Assembly: GCF_001942305.1 (NCBI RefSeq)
Contig: NZ_MKKE01000077.1
Span: 116,427-180,426, forward strand
DNA length: 64,000 nucleotides
Origin: Saccharomonospora sp. CUA-673
GTDB taxonomy: Bacteria > Actinomycetota > Actinomycetes > Mycobacteriales > Pseudonocardiaceae
Direction of reading: 5' to 3'
The notes under the pieces were generated by a model. It had not been told where the DNA came from. It saw only the letters and a program-made list of their open reading frames with translations, and did no database searches. The position numbers and the translations under genes were made by a program. Below are positions 53,633 to 62,517 of the stretch, piece after piece (positions within the stretch are counted from its first letter, which is position 1; each line of letters opens with the position of its first letter).

Positions 53633-54643
53633 ATGCCGCCTGGCACAGCTGCTCCCTCCGCGTCGGCAGGCACCTCGATACGTGCTCCAGCTGTGCTCGT
53701 CACGGGAGCAGCCGGTTTGATCGGCGTGCCCGTCGTACGGCTGCTGCGCGCCCGGGGTTTCCGCGTAGTGGCGGTCGACGACGGAAGCGCGGGCACGCTG
53801 CACCGGCTCGACGAGTTCGCCGACTGCGCCGAGGTGCAGCGTCATGTGCTCGACGTTCGTCAACGTTCGGAGCTGCTGCAGCTCGTGGCAGCCGAACGTC
53901 CGTGGGCTGTGGTGCATCTGGCTGCGCAGCACTTCATTCCGGCCTGTGACAGCGCCCCCGCCGAAACATTGGCGATCAACGTGCTGGGCACTCAGCACGT
54001 GCTGGATGCCTGCGCTGTTCACCCGCCGCAACGGCTGGTGTTCACCTCAACCGCCGACGTGTACGCCGCGAGCGAAAGCCCGCATCACGAGGATGATCCG
54101 GTAGGGCCACAGGGCGTGTACGGCTGGTCCAAGTTGTTCGGCGAACGGCTGTTGCAGGACCAGGCGCACCGACTCGGCCACTGCACAGCGGTAATCGCCC
54201 GCCTGTTCAACGTCTACGGACCCGGTGATCCGCACCCGCACCTGCTTCCGGAAGTACTCCAGCAGGCACGGCACGGCCAGACGCTCGACCTCGGCGACCT
54301 GAACGCCGCCCGTGACTTCGTCTACGTCGATGATGTTGCCGAGGCATTGCTAGCGCTCCTGCGCACTCCATGCGCCGGGGTTTTCAACATTGGCGCTGGA
54401 GTTCCGGTCGCTGGCCGAGAACTGGTCGAGCTTGTGGGGAGCCTTACCAGACGGCACCTGGAAACACGGGTCGATCCCGACCGACTTCGGCACCGGTCGC
54501 GGCCTGTGTCCTGCGCCAATCCGGAGCGCCTGCGACAGATCGTGCCGTGGTGGCCGCACACCCCGTTGCGGGAGGGCATTCGGCGAACGATCGCGGCCGA
54601 TCTTCTTGCCCGCGTTGACGAGTCGGAGGGCAAAGCATCGTGA
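53633..54643 (+). CDS. NAD-dependent sugar epimerase/dehydratase (extended SDR)
   Basis: 336 aa. Rossmann motif VLVTGAAGLIGVPVVRLLRA, AVDDGSAGTLHRLDEF, VVHLAAQHFIPACDSAPAET, catalytic Tyr/Lys YGWSKLFGERLLQDQA, ARLFNVYGPGDPHPHLLPEV, DFVYVDDVAEALLALL. Acts on a nucleotide sugar, most like UDP-glucose 4-epimerase or dTDP-glucose dehydratase relatives. ATG 53633 has a perfect GGAGGT 7 bases upstream and is chosen over an ATG 13 codons earlier. Stop overlaps the next GTG. Confidence 0.92.
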   Translation: MPPGTAAPSASAGTSIRAPAVLVTGAAGLIGVPVVRLLRARGFRVVAVDDGSAGTLHRLDEFADCAEVQRHVLDVRQRSELLQLVAAERPWAVVHLAAQHFIPACDSAPAETLAINVLGTQHVLDACAVHPPQRLVFTSTADVYAASESPHHEDDPVGPQGVYGWSKLFGERLLQDQAHRLGHCTAVIARLFNVYGPGDPHPHLLPEVLQQARHGQTLDLGDLNAARDFVYVDDVAEALLALLRTPCAGVFNIGAGVPVAGRELVELVGSLTRRHLETRVDPDRLRHRSRPVSCANPERLRQIVPWWPHTPLREGIRRTIAADLLARVDESEGKAS

Positions 54644-55905
54644 GCGAGGCAGTTCCCAGCATCGTTTTTCTGCTGGACACCCCGAATGTCTGGCGAGGTC
54701 GGGCACTGGCGGGCACCCCGGCCCGCGTTCTGGCCCTCGCCGAACACAGTCACCAAGCGGGCGCCGCTGTCACGGTGGTGCTGTGTGATCGCGGCGCGGA
54801 GTACGGTACGGAGCAAGATTGGCCATTCGACGTGGCGTTGGTCCATCCGAGCGACTTCTACGCTCCCGCAACCCTCGCGAGGATTCTCGGAATGGATGCG
54901 GCGGATTTTCTTGTCCTGTGCGAAGCAGAAGCGCTCGTGGCCATCGGGCGTGAGTTGGCCGGACTGCTGGATGCGCGCCTGGTTTACGACATGCACGACG
55001 ACGACGCTGCCGTCGCTGCCAGCGTCGGCGAGCCGCAGGAGACCGTGCGGACCCACGCGACGACACAGCGCACCGCGCTGCGCACCGCCGACAACGTGAT
55101 CGTCTCCACGCGCAACGAGCAAGCGATGGCAGCCACGGCAGGCATTCCCGCGCCGCGCACCGCGCTGTTGCCCAACGGCGCGGACCCGCACCAGCGCCGT
55201 TGCTGGGGACCAGAAGTCGACGCCGCGACACTGGTCTTCGTCGGCAACCTCTACTACCAGCCCAACGCGCGAGCGGTTGACGCCATCGCCACCACGATCT
55301 TGCCCACACTGCGTGCGGGTGACCTCGACGTTCGGATGCGGATCGTCGGCCGCGGACCTGCCTCACTGGCCCGCAGCGGTCAGGGCATCGAGTTCACCGG
55401 GCGCGTGGACACGATCAACCAAGCACTCAACGGGACAACCATCGCGCTCGCGCCGCTGACCGCCGGATCGGGCGCGAAAATGAAGGTCCTCGACTACCTC
55501 GCCGCCGGACTACCCGTGCTGGGCACCCGCGAAGCCGTGACCGGGCTGCCGACCGAGCATCCCGGCGTGATCGTGGAGGACAACCTCTACAGGTGGCCCG
55601 CACGGATAGCCGCGCTTCTTCGCGACCCTGCCGCGCTCGACCAGATCGGGCGCGCGGGCCGCCGCTGCATTGAGCAGGAGCTGTCCTGGCAGCGCATCGG
55701 CGCTGGACTGGTGCGGCACTGCCGGTCGTGGCTCGCCGGCTTCCCACCAGGTGCGAAGCCCGCAGTCGACAACCATTGCGCCGGCCTGCCCCGATGGCTC
55801 ACCGAGCACGCGGACCAGGACGCCCTGGGCATCCCGGAAACCACCCAACCGGGACAACCGCGTTGGCTGCGCCAGAGCACCGCCGTCATATCGGAAGGGC
55901 GTTGA
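54640..55905 (+). CDS. GT4-like glycosyltransferase
   Basis: 421 aa, GT-B fold. N-terminal LDTPNVWRGRALAGTPARVL and LVYDMHDDDAAVA. C-terminal donor domain with TLVFVGNLYYQPNARAVDAI, VGRGPASLARSGQGIEFTGR, and the acidic sugar-nucleotide loop GSGAKMKVLDYLAAGLPVLG. Final 60 residues Pro-rich. GTG 54640 overlaps the epimerase stop. The epimerase probably makes its sugar donor. Acceptor unknown: could be a peptide, lipid or small molecule. Confidence 0.9.
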   Translation: MSEAVPSIVFLLDTPNVWRGRALAGTPARVLALAEHSHQAGAAVTVVLCDRGAEYGTEQDWPFDVALVHPSDFYAPATLARILGMDAADFLVLCEAEALVAIGRELAGLLDARLVYDMHDDDAAVAASVGEPQETVRTHATTQRTALRTADNVIVSTRNEQAMAATAGIPAPRTALLPNGADPHQRRCWGPEVDAATLVFVGNLYYQPNARAVDAIATTILPTLRAGDLDVRMRIVGRGPASLARSGQGIEFTGRVDTINQALNGTTIALAPLTAGSGAKMKVLDYLAAGLPVLGTREAVTGLPTEHPGVIVEDNLYRWPARIAALLRDPAALDQIGRAGRRCIEQELSWQRIGAGLVRHCRSWLAGFPPGAKPAVDNHCAGLPRWLTEHADQDALGIPETTQPGQPRWLRQSTAVISEGR

Positions 55906-56954
55906 TGGATTTGCGATTCCTCGATCTCGGGACCTGCGTCTGCCGCCTGAGCGCGTCCGAGGAAATCCAGACCGCAATGCGCCACTACGTGAGCCCGTTT
56001 CTCGTGTCAGCCGGGATCCACGAGCCGCACCTGACAGTCTCCGTTGAGCGTGATGCTGCCACCGTCGCCCGAGCCCGGCAGTCCCTCGCCGATCTGCCGC
56101 CGACCACGGTGCGCACCAGTCACCCGGAGCAGCGCTATCGCATCTGGATCACCGAAGACCGCGAGATTCTGCTTCCCGAGCACACTGCGGACCACGTGAT
56201 CATCAGAACCCCCGGACTCGTGGCTGTCGCCGCCGAACGCGCCCGCGTCGCAGCCACGATCGGCATCCGAGTCGTGCGTCAACTCGTCATGCGTGGCGGC
56301 GAAGTACGGGGAGGGCGCTGCGTGCACGCCGCAGCGGTGGACCTTGACGGACGCGGAGTGCTGATCGCCGGGCACCCCGGTTCCGGCAAGACCACGGTGC
56401 TCACCCATCTGATCGAGGATCACGGAGCGCGTCCCGTATCCAACGACCGCACCGCGCTCATCCACACCGACACCGGGCGCTGGCACGCCATCGGCGTGCC
56501 GCTAGCCGCCCGTTTCACCCCGGAAGGCATCGCCGGCTCGCCGACCCTGACGGCTGCGCTGAACCGCTTCGAGCCCAGCCGAGGACGACACCTCGTGGAC
56601 GGCAAAATCGAGCTCACGCCGTGGGAACTCGCCACCCTGTTCAACCGAACCCCCGAGCCCGAGACCGAGGTCGCCCAGCTCGTGATCCTCACCCGCTCGG
56701 CACAGGTATCGGCCGGGGAACGAGATGGGGACTTCGTACGACACCACCTCGACTTCGGCACCGAGGACTTCTTCGCCGACGACTGGCTCAACCTCCGCTC
56801 GCACCTCAGTGACGCTCTACCCGAAGCCCAAAGTGGGGCCCGCGACCTGTGGGAACGTCTGGCCGAGACCGTGCCCGTGCTCCCGCTGGCCTGGACCGAT
56901 CCGGCCGAACTGCCACGCATCGCCGCGACGGCCTACCGGCGAGCCCAGACGTGA
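55905..56954 (+). CDS. HPr kinase-related P-loop protein
   Basis: 349 aa. The C-terminal half resembles HprK: HAAAVDLDGRGVLIAGHPGS then GSGKTTVLTHLIEDHGARPV, NDRTALIHTDTGRWHAIGVP. HprK-like proteins of this kind (no HPr partner) are found in peptide- and sugar-modifying clusters. N-terminal half (residues 1-130) is unassigned. ATG 55905 is nested in the previous stop (TGATG), so coupled. It may phosphorylate a peptide or product of the cluster. Confidence 0.85.
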   Translation: MDLRFLDLGTCVCRLSASEEIQTAMRHYVSPFLVSAGIHEPHLTVSVERDAATVARARQSLADLPPTTVRTSHPEQRYRIWITEDREILLPEHTADHVIIRTPGLVAVAAERARVAATIGIRVVRQLVMRGGEVRGGRCVHAAAVDLDGRGVLIAGHPGSGKTTVLTHLIEDHGARPVSNDRTALIHTDTGRWHAIGVPLAARFTPEGIAGSPTLTAALNRFEPSRGRHLVDGKIELTPWELATLFNRTPEPETEVAQLVILTRSAQVSAGERDGDFVRHHLDFGTEDFFADDWLNLRSHLSDALPEAQSGARDLWERLAETVPVLPLAWTDPAELPRIAATAYRRAQT

Positions 56955-57604
56955 GGGGATGCGTACTAGCCGGCGTGTGGGGTGCGGGCAAGACCTCCGT
57001 CTACCAGCGCACCCTGGGACGGCTCGCCGCTGCGGGCTGCGAATCGCTGATCGCAATGCCACAGGCGGCAACGATCACCACGCACACTTACACACCCGGC
57101 GCACCGCACGAGCACGCTGCCCACATCCTGTCGTGGCTGGATCACCTGACCGCGTTTCTCGAAGAGACCAACCGCCGATTCCAGGCGAGCACGCTCCCCA
57201 AGCACCGCTTCGCGTCCGCGTGGACCCCGACCTGTTTGCTCGAAGGGCTCGGCTTCGATGCCCCGATGTACGGGCTCCCGTTCAGCCGTGACGCCCTGAC
57301 AAGCGTTGAGCAGCGCCTCGCCGTACTCGGAGTGCACTTGGTCCTGCTGCGCGTCCCCGATGACCGCATCCGCGCGCAGTGTGTGGAATCGACCCGGCAC
57401 TACCGGGGACCGAAGTGGGCGCGCTATCTGGAGGGCTTCGGCGCAACCGATGCCGGGCGAGCCGAACACATCAGGCAGGTACAAGCCGAACTGACCCGGT
57501 GGGCGCAGACTTCACCCTTGCCGCTCCATGTGCTCGACACGACCACACAAGACTGGGATGTCTACTCCCGCTACGTCGCCGAGCTGATCGCCGACCAGAC
57601 ATGA
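56951..57604 (+). CDS. P-loop kinase-like protein (thymidylate/nucleoside kinase-like)
   Basis: 217 aa. Walker A GVWGAGKTSVYQRTLGRLAA right at the N-terminus, a lid-like region HAAHILSWLDHLTAFLEETN, and VHLVLLRVPDDRIRAQCVES near the middle as in deoxynucleoside/thymidylate kinases. GTG 56951 overlaps the HprK-like stop (GTGA). Its 3' end overlaps the convergent phosphotransferase by 34 bases. Substrate unknown. Confidence 0.78.
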   Translation: MRGCVLAGVWGAGKTSVYQRTLGRLAAAGCESLIAMPQAATITTHTYTPGAPHEHAAHILSWLDHLTAFLEETNRRFQASTLPKHRFASAWTPTCLLEGLGFDAPMYGLPFSRDALTSVEQRLAVLGVHLVLLRVPDDRIRAQCVESTRHYRGPKWARYLEGFGATDAGRAEHIRQVQAELTRWAQTSPLPLHVLDTTTQDWDVYSRYVAELIADQT

Positions 57605-58554
57605 TCGGCCCCATCCGACCGAACCCACGCGCGCAGTCGCCGCAGATAGTCCTCGCGCATCGCATGATCAGCGACCTGCGTCCAATACTCGACCCCGGTC
57701 AACAGTTCCAGGCCGGTTGCCACAGCCATTCGCTCAGACCAGCACGCAGGCCACGGACCGGCCGCCCGATAGCCGTCCGCGAACGCCTCGGCCCAGCTCT
57801 GCTGATCAGGAAACATCCACATGGCGGGCTTGATGAAATCCATCACCGGATCGACCCACCGCACGTGCTCCAAGTCCAACAGGACGCGAAAGTGGCCCTC
57901 GTCATCGAGGAGAACGTTGGGCAGATACACATCCAGGTGCGCGACCGCTGGCCGCGCGACCGGCGACACCGCCTCGGCCAAGCTGATCAACAAGTCCAAC
58001 CCAGTCTTGACCAGCGCGGCGGGAATGTCGTCGACGAGGCGATAGGCATCCCGCAGTGCCTCCACGCGGTTCGTGACGACGGTGTCCCAGTTCGCCGACA
58101 CCGTGCCCAAACCGCTCGCAGCATCCCCGAATCCCTCGACAGGGACTTGGTGCAGCGACGCCAATGCCGTGCCCGTAGCACGCATGACCTCCAGCACTGC
58201 CGCAGGTTCCAACGCGGGCAAAGCTTTCTCGGCGTCCACGCCCGGCACGTACTCGAACACGGTCAACGGTCGATCAGCAACGGACGCGCAGGACTCGGTG
58301 AACGCCAATACAGGTGGGACCGCGACCCCGTGCTGCCACACGCGGCGGTGCTCGGCCAGCCGATCCAGACCAGCCGTACCGGCCGGTCCCAGGAACACCT
58401 TGCCGACCAACCAGCCGCGCGACGACTCCAGTACCCACGAGGCGTGGCTCCGACCTTGCCGCAGCGGTCGGACAACCTCGGCTGGAGCCGCGTCGGGCAC
58501 CAGCTCCGCCACACCCGCAGCAACATCCTCAGCGGTAATCTTTGACGTCGTCAC
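57571..58554 (-). CDS. Aminoglycoside phosphotransferase-family kinase
   Basis: 327 aa protein-kinase-like fold. Ordered motifs: SHASWVLESSRGWLVGKVFL (ATP Lys), FEYVPGVDAEKALPALEP, catalytic loop VAHLDVYLPNVLLDDEG with Asp and Asn, metal Asp in LLDLEHVRWVDPVMDF. The family phosphorylates small molecules such as sugars, choline or antibiotics. GTG 58554 chosen because upstream residues are not conserved. Runs against the neighbouring genes and overlaps the P-loop gene tail-to-tail. Confidence 0.88.
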   Translation of the reverse strand: MTTSKITAEDVAAGVAELVPDAAPAEVVRPLRQGRSHASWVLESSRGWLVGKVFLGPAGTAGLDRLAEHRRVWQHGVAVPPVLAFTESCASVADRPLTVFEYVPGVDAEKALPALEPAAVLEVMRATGTALASLHQVPVEGFGDAASGLGTVSANWDTVVTNRVEALRDAYRLVDDIPAALVKTGLDLLISLAEAVSPVARPAVAHLDVYLPNVLLDDEGHFRVLLDLEHVRWVDPVMDFIKPAMWMFPDQQSWAEAFADGYRAAGPWPACWSERMAVATGLELLTGVEYWTQVADHAMREDYLRRLRAWVRSDGADHVWSAISSAT

Positions 58555-58598
58555 AAGCCGTAACTCTAAAGACACCCACCGACACGAAGGGCACACCC

Positions 58599-59030
58599 AT
58601 GAGCGCCGCCACCACCGAGATCATCGCCCGCGCTGTCATCCGCCGTGACGGTCAGCTGCTCGTCGCACGCCAACGCACCAAGTCCTGGTCATTCCTGCCG
58701 GGCGGCCACGTCGAACCGGGCGAACGAGTCGAAGCCGCGTTGGTCCGCGAACTGAGCGAGGAACTCGGTACCGAAGCCAAGATCGCAGGCTTCGTCGGCG
58801 CGGTCGAGCACGGCTACATCGAGGACGGGACCACGCACCACGAGATCAACCTCGTCTTCGACGTCGCCATCACCGACACCGACCCGATCAGCCAGGAAGA
58901 CCACCTTGAGTTCCACTGGCTGCCTCTCGATCAACTCGCCGAGACTGACGTACGCCCCGGAGCCCTCAAGGCGGCCCTCGTCACGGCAGGAGACGATCGC
59001 ACGCCGTTCTGGCACGGTTGGAACGGCTGA
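58599..59030 (+). CDS. Nudix hydrolase (complete Nudix box)
   Basis: 143 aa. Perfect box: GGHVEPGERVEAALVRELSE and ELG follow the GX5EX7REUXEEXGU pattern, so catalytic metal residues are present. VIRRDGQLLVARQRTKSWSF upstream, HHEINLVFDVAITDTDPISQ after it. Likely removes nucleoside-diphosphate products or activates a precursor in the cluster. ATG 58599; divergent from the phosphotransferase, 44 bases apart. Confidence 0.9.
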   Translation: MSAATTEIIARAVIRRDGQLLVARQRTKSWSFLPGGHVEPGERVEAALVRELSEELGTEAKIAGFVGAVEHGYIEDGTTHHEINLVFDVAITDTDPISQEDHLEFHWLPLDQLAETDVRPGALKAALVTAGDDRTPFWHGWNG

Positions 59031-59161
59031 GCCAGATAGCCAGCGAGCGTGTCCGGGTGCCCCCGTCCCTTGCGTTCGACGGTCGATATGTCGTTGGGCG
59101 CGGGGATGTTCCGCTCCACGACGAGATTGCGGTCATCGAGGGCGAGATGCTCGGCTGACAA
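59031..59161 (-). pseudogene. Fragment of archaeal-type methionine adenosyltransferase
   Basis: From TTG 59161 the peptide NLVVERNIPAPNDISTVERK then GRGHPDTLAGYLAQ matches the N-terminal ERKGxGHPD signature of the archaeal-type S-adenosylmethionine synthetases known in streptomycetes. Homology ends after about 45 residues and the rest of the enzyme (about 350 aa) is absent. I take it as a relic of a lost gene, tail to tail with the Nudix gene. Weight rests on the short signature alone. Confidence 0.5.
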
Positions 59162-59452
59162 GGTCCGTGGCGGCCGTGGGCCCAGTACTGCGCCTGCAGT
59201 GCCGCGACGCACGCTTTCCTTCGCGTCGGTGCGTATGTCCTGCGGAGCCAGAGGTCACCCTGACGTCCCTTCGCCGTCCAATGGGGCGCCTCAGTGTCGG
59301 CGTCGACGCCACTGGCCGTGTAGTCGCCTCAGGCAGTTCTCAACCACGGCGGGTATCTCAACGCAGTGGGTGTCGACACAATGGGTTGTTGCGTAGAGTG
59401 TTCGGGTGATCGTCTGGGGTGACGGTGATGTGGCGTGACCTGGGGAGGGGTC
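59162..59452. other. Region upstream of the nuclease locus
   Basis: 291 bases without a clear gene. The last 60 bases must carry the promoter of the type VII locus, for which no consensus was recognised. Confidence 0.4.
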
Positions 59453-59764
59453 ATGGGGGATGGCTTCAGCGTGGACGTTGATGCCCTGAAGGACGCGGGC
59501 TTGGGCCTGTCGGAGCTGCTGGTTTCACTTGACGAGCTGGCGGTGGAGGACATCGATTGCGATCGCAAGTTCGTCGGCCATGAGGGGTTGGCCGATTCCT
59601 ATGAGTCGTTTTGCTCGCGGTGGCATGTGGGCGTCGAGAACCTGACGAAGGACGGGCAGGAGCTCTCGACCCGGTTGATCAATGCGGCCGGCAGATACCT
59701 GGCGAAGGATCAGGAGCTCGCCAACACCTTGAACCAGTTCCACGCTGGGGGTTCCGGTGGCTGA
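59453..59764 (+). CDS. WXG100-like small partner protein of T7-linked nuclease
   Basis: 103 aa, all-helical: FSVDVDALKDAGLGLSELLV, GLADSYESFCSRWHVGVENL, LINAAGRYLAKDQELANTLN. Length and amphipathic helices suit a type VII secretion partner protein (like the small ESX/Lap helpers), although the W-x-G turn is weak. ATG 59453 follows GGGGAGGGG. The next gene starts inside its end, so the two are made together and probably form a complex. Confidence 0.8.
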   Translation: MGDGFSVDVDALKDAGLGLSELLVSLDELAVEDIDCDRKFVGHEGLADSYESFCSRWHVGVENLTKDGQELSTRLINAAGRYLAKDQELANTLNQFHAGGSGG

Positions 59765-61073
59765 GCTTGGCGAGAGTGGTAATCCCAAGGACTTGGTTCC
59801 TGGAGAACCGGGCGAGATCCGCAAGTCGACCGGCCATCTGACCAGCTACGGGCGGACGCTGACGCAGATCGGCGAGGGTCTCAAGACGCTGGATACCGGC
59901 GGGTGGACCGGGCCGGCGGCCGATCGGTTCTTCGAGTTCTTCGACGGGGAACCGGCGCGGTGGGTCACATGCGGCGAGGCGTTCACGAGGGCCGCGACGG
60001 CGATCAACGGGTATGCGTCGACGTTGGCCTGGGCCCAGAGCGAGGCGAGGCGTGCGATCCAGATGTGGGACGAGGCCGCGCGGGCTACGGCGCAAGCCCA
60101 GCAACAGCACACCGCAGCGCTCCAACAAGCCATGGCGCAGGGGCACACTCCAGCAGTGAACGTGACGTTCGAAGACCCGGGGGAAAGCAAACGTCAGGCG
60201 GCCCGTGACACCTTGAACAATGTCCGCGCGCAGGTGCAGTCTGCGGGCAACGAAGCTGTCACCAGTGTCGATGAGGCGCAGCGTCACGCTCCGGAAGAGC
60301 CCAGCTTCCTGGAGGAGTTCGCCGGTGCGGTGGCAGAGGTGGCGGGGGATGTCGTCAACTGGGGTATGGACGTGGGCGGTGACGTCGTGGAAGGCGTCAC
60401 GGATGCTGCTGGGGCCGTGGTCGACGGTATCGGGAATGCGGCAGGTAGCGTCGTTGACGCGACGGGCTCGGCCGCAAGTACCGTCTTGGATGGTGTCGGG
60501 CTCGACGGAGCTGCAGATAGTGTCGCGGGGGCCATGGACAGCGCCGGAGAGACCGTGGCCTCGGCCACGCGCTCGGCTGGCGACACCATCAGTAACTGGG
60601 GTGGTGACCGCGCCGATGACCTGCGTGGCGCGGGTCATGACATCGCTGATGAGCTCGGTGATCGTGAACCGCTGTCTCCGGCCGACGATCCCAATCGCGA
60701 TACGCCCGACTACATCATCGTCGATGAGGACCGCTACCCGGCATCGGCCGAGCACATCCAAGATGCACAATCCGGCGAAGTCTGGCGCGGTGACAGGTCC
60801 TACGAACGTTCTCCTCTGCCGTCGGAAGTGACGTACGACCCGGACAACGCCGACGCTCGGCGGAACGATGCGCTGCGCGGTGTCCCGCCGCGTGGGTCGG
60901 AGGGGCTGGATCGCGACGAGTATCCCCCGGCGATGATGGCCGAAGGCGGAGAAGGTGCATCGGTGCGATACATCGACGAAAGTGACAACCGGGGCGCCGG
61001 CTCGTCCATGGGACACCAGGCCCGGACTCAGGGGCTTGAGGCCGACGACAAAGTCCATATCGTCGCCGGGTGA
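59757..61073 (+). CDS. Type VII-linked polymorphic toxin with NucA-like nuclease domain
   Basis: 438 aa. Residues 1-130 form a PPE/WXG-like helical domain with a W-x-G turn (GGWTGPAADRFFEFF), the export module. Residues 150-310 are an Ala/Gly/Asp linker of repeated GDVVEGVTDAAGAV-type units. The C-terminal 115 residues match Bacillus DNA-entry nuclease NucA: DEDRYPASAEHIQDAQ, LDRDEYPPAMMAEGGEGASV and RYIDESDNRGAGSSMGHQ, nearly word for word with NucA's DRYP, DRDEWP and EGGEGAS...DNRGAGS signatures. Predicted secreted DNase acting on other cells. GTG 59757 overlaps the partner gene. Confidence 0.9.
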   Translation: MAELGESGNPKDLVPGEPGEIRKSTGHLTSYGRTLTQIGEGLKTLDTGGWTGPAADRFFEFFDGEPARWVTCGEAFTRAATAINGYASTLAWAQSEARRAIQMWDEAARATAQAQQQHTAALQQAMAQGHTPAVNVTFEDPGESKRQAARDTLNNVRAQVQSAGNEAVTSVDEAQRHAPEEPSFLEEFAGAVAEVAGDVVNWGMDVGGDVVEGVTDAAGAVVDGIGNAAGSVVDATGSAASTVLDGVGLDGAADSVAGAMDSAGETVASATRSAGDTISNWGGDRADDLRGAGHDIADELGDREPLSPADDPNRDTPDYIIVDEDRYPASAEHIQDAQSGEVWRGDRSYERSPLPSEVTYDPDNADARRNDALRGVPPRGSEGLDRDEYPPAMMAEGGEGASVRYIDESDNRGAGSSMGHQARTQGLEADDKVHIVAG

Positions 61074-61099
61074 CTCCACGGCAGGAAGGGCAAACGCGC

Positions 61100-61873
61100 A
61101 TGGCAGACACCGACCTCGACCGCCTGCTGACCGTCACACGCGATCAGGGCACCGACCCCGACCTCGCATGGAAAGCCGGCCTGGCTGCCGTCGAACTGTT
61201 GCTGTGGCACGACGAACCGGTGGAGGCCGGAAACCTAGCTGAGGAAGTCCTCGGCCGGTTCGCAGCAACCTGCCGCGGACTGGTCACCGAACTATCGCCC
61301 CTCGTGGACGCCATCGTGGTCGCATCAGTACGCGACCAGCAGGACCCTGCCAACGGCGTGACCCGGATCGCCGACATGATCCCGGCTGACTCGGTGCTCG
61401 CCCGTCACTTGCAATGGATGGCCGAACGACTACCTGACCGGGATCCGTTCGAGTTCTGCGCCAATGCTCAGTGGCACCGCCCACCGCGCCCGCTGCGGCC
61501 ACGCGAGGCAGCCTTCGCCGACCGCGACCCCACCACACTGGAACCAGCCGAACGAGACCGTCTGTGGAAGGCCGCCCACCACAGCGGTCAATTCCCCGTG
61601 GCGCGGCGACTGTGGGACGCAACCGGTGAGGCGCCGCCCAGGGCCGAGATCGCCACCTGGATGGCCGGACACATGGCGCACGACGAGGAACTCGCCGCAG
61701 CCACGCTGCTTCTCCAGCAGGCCGCCGACATGTGGCGACCCTCCCTGACATGGGATGTCGTTCCCTACGAATTCATGATCCAACCACTACTGCGAGCGGC
61801 TGTCACCGACGAACTCCACGCCGCCATCACCGCCCGGGTCGACCTCTCACCCATCCTCGAGGCTGACCAATGA
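61100..61873 (+). CDS. Hypothetical protein of the toxin locus (257 aa)
   Basis: Not recognised. Largely helical with repeated short helix pairs: AGLAAVELLLWHDEPVEAGN, RDRLWKAAHHSGQFPVARRL, AGHMAHDEELAAATLLLQQA, TPR-like in feel. ATG 61100 has GAAGGG upstream; a GTG overlapping the toxin stop (61070) is an alternative. The next gene overlaps its stop (ATGA). Could be an adaptor or an additional immunity protein. Function unproven. Confidence 0.7.
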   Translation: MADTDLDRLLTVTRDQGTDPDLAWKAGLAAVELLLWHDEPVEAGNLAEEVLGRFAATCRGLVTELSPLVDAIVVASVRDQQDPANGVTRIADMIPADSVLARHLQWMAERLPDRDPFEFCANAQWHRPPRPLRPREAAFADRDPTTLEPAERDRLWKAAHHSGQFPVARRLWDATGEAPPRAEIATWMAGHMAHDEELAAATLLLQQAADMWRPSLTWDVVPYEFMIQPLLRAAVTDELHAAITARVDLSPILEADQ

Positions 61874-62517
61874 GCAGCGACCTTGACGTACTGCTCGAAC
61901 GCGCCGTCGGCCCGAGTGGCCAACCCCTGCAAGTCTCGTTCGACGCAGATGACGGCCCGCTCGAACAACTGGGGACGCTGCTGAGCCGGCAGAATGGATT
62001 CTTCGCCTTCAACGCAGGCGTTCAGGTCTTCCGCGCGGGAGAACCCGGCATCGGCCCGGAGATCCAAGCATGGAACGAACCCGCCACCTGGAAGGACACG
62101 TATGCGGGGTTGGCGGATGACCTGTTCTGCTTCGGCCAAGACCTCTTCGGGACCCAGTTCGCCATCGAGCGCCGTGCCCGCATCGTCACTTTCGACCCCG
62201 AAACCGCACAACGCCAGCCCATTGGCATAACGCTCGAAGACTGGGCGGGATGGCTGCTCGATGACCGCGACGTCCGCGGCTGCCGGGCCTTCGCCACCGC
62301 ATGGCAGGACGACCACGGCCCGCTCGGCTACGACGAGCGACTCGTACCCCGACGGTTCTTCACCCTGGGCGGGAGCTACACCTTCGACAACCTCGTCGTC
62401 AGAGACGGCGCCACGGCAATGCGCATCCGGGGCCCGATCGCGCAGCGTCTGCACGACCTCCCGGCCGGCCGCACCGTAACCATGACAGCACACCAACCAC
62501 CGGGCAGGGACACATGA
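61870..62517 (+). CDS. SMI1/KNR4 (SUKH)-like candidate immunity protein
   Basis: 215 aa. LGTLLSRQNGFFAFNAGVQV, LADDLFCFGQDLFGTQFAIE, TFDPETAQRQPIGITLEDWA and GWLLDD follow the SUKH pattern (strand, aromatic loop, gFgedlfG, ledw). SUKH proteins are common immunity factors for nuclease toxins. ATG overlaps the previous stop and its own stop overlaps the next ATG, so all three downstream genes are coupled with the toxin. Call is by motif only. Confidence 0.65.
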   Translation: MSSDLDVLLERAVGPSGQPLQVSFDADDGPLEQLGTLLSRQNGFFAFNAGVQVFRAGEPGIGPEIQAWNEPATWKDTYAGLADDLFCFGQDLFGTQFAIERRARIVTFDPETAQRQPIGITLEDWAGWLLDDRDVRGCRAFATAWQDDHGPLGYDERLVPRRFFTLGGSYTFDNLVVRDGATAMRIRGPIAQRLHDLPAGRTVTMTAHQPPGRDT

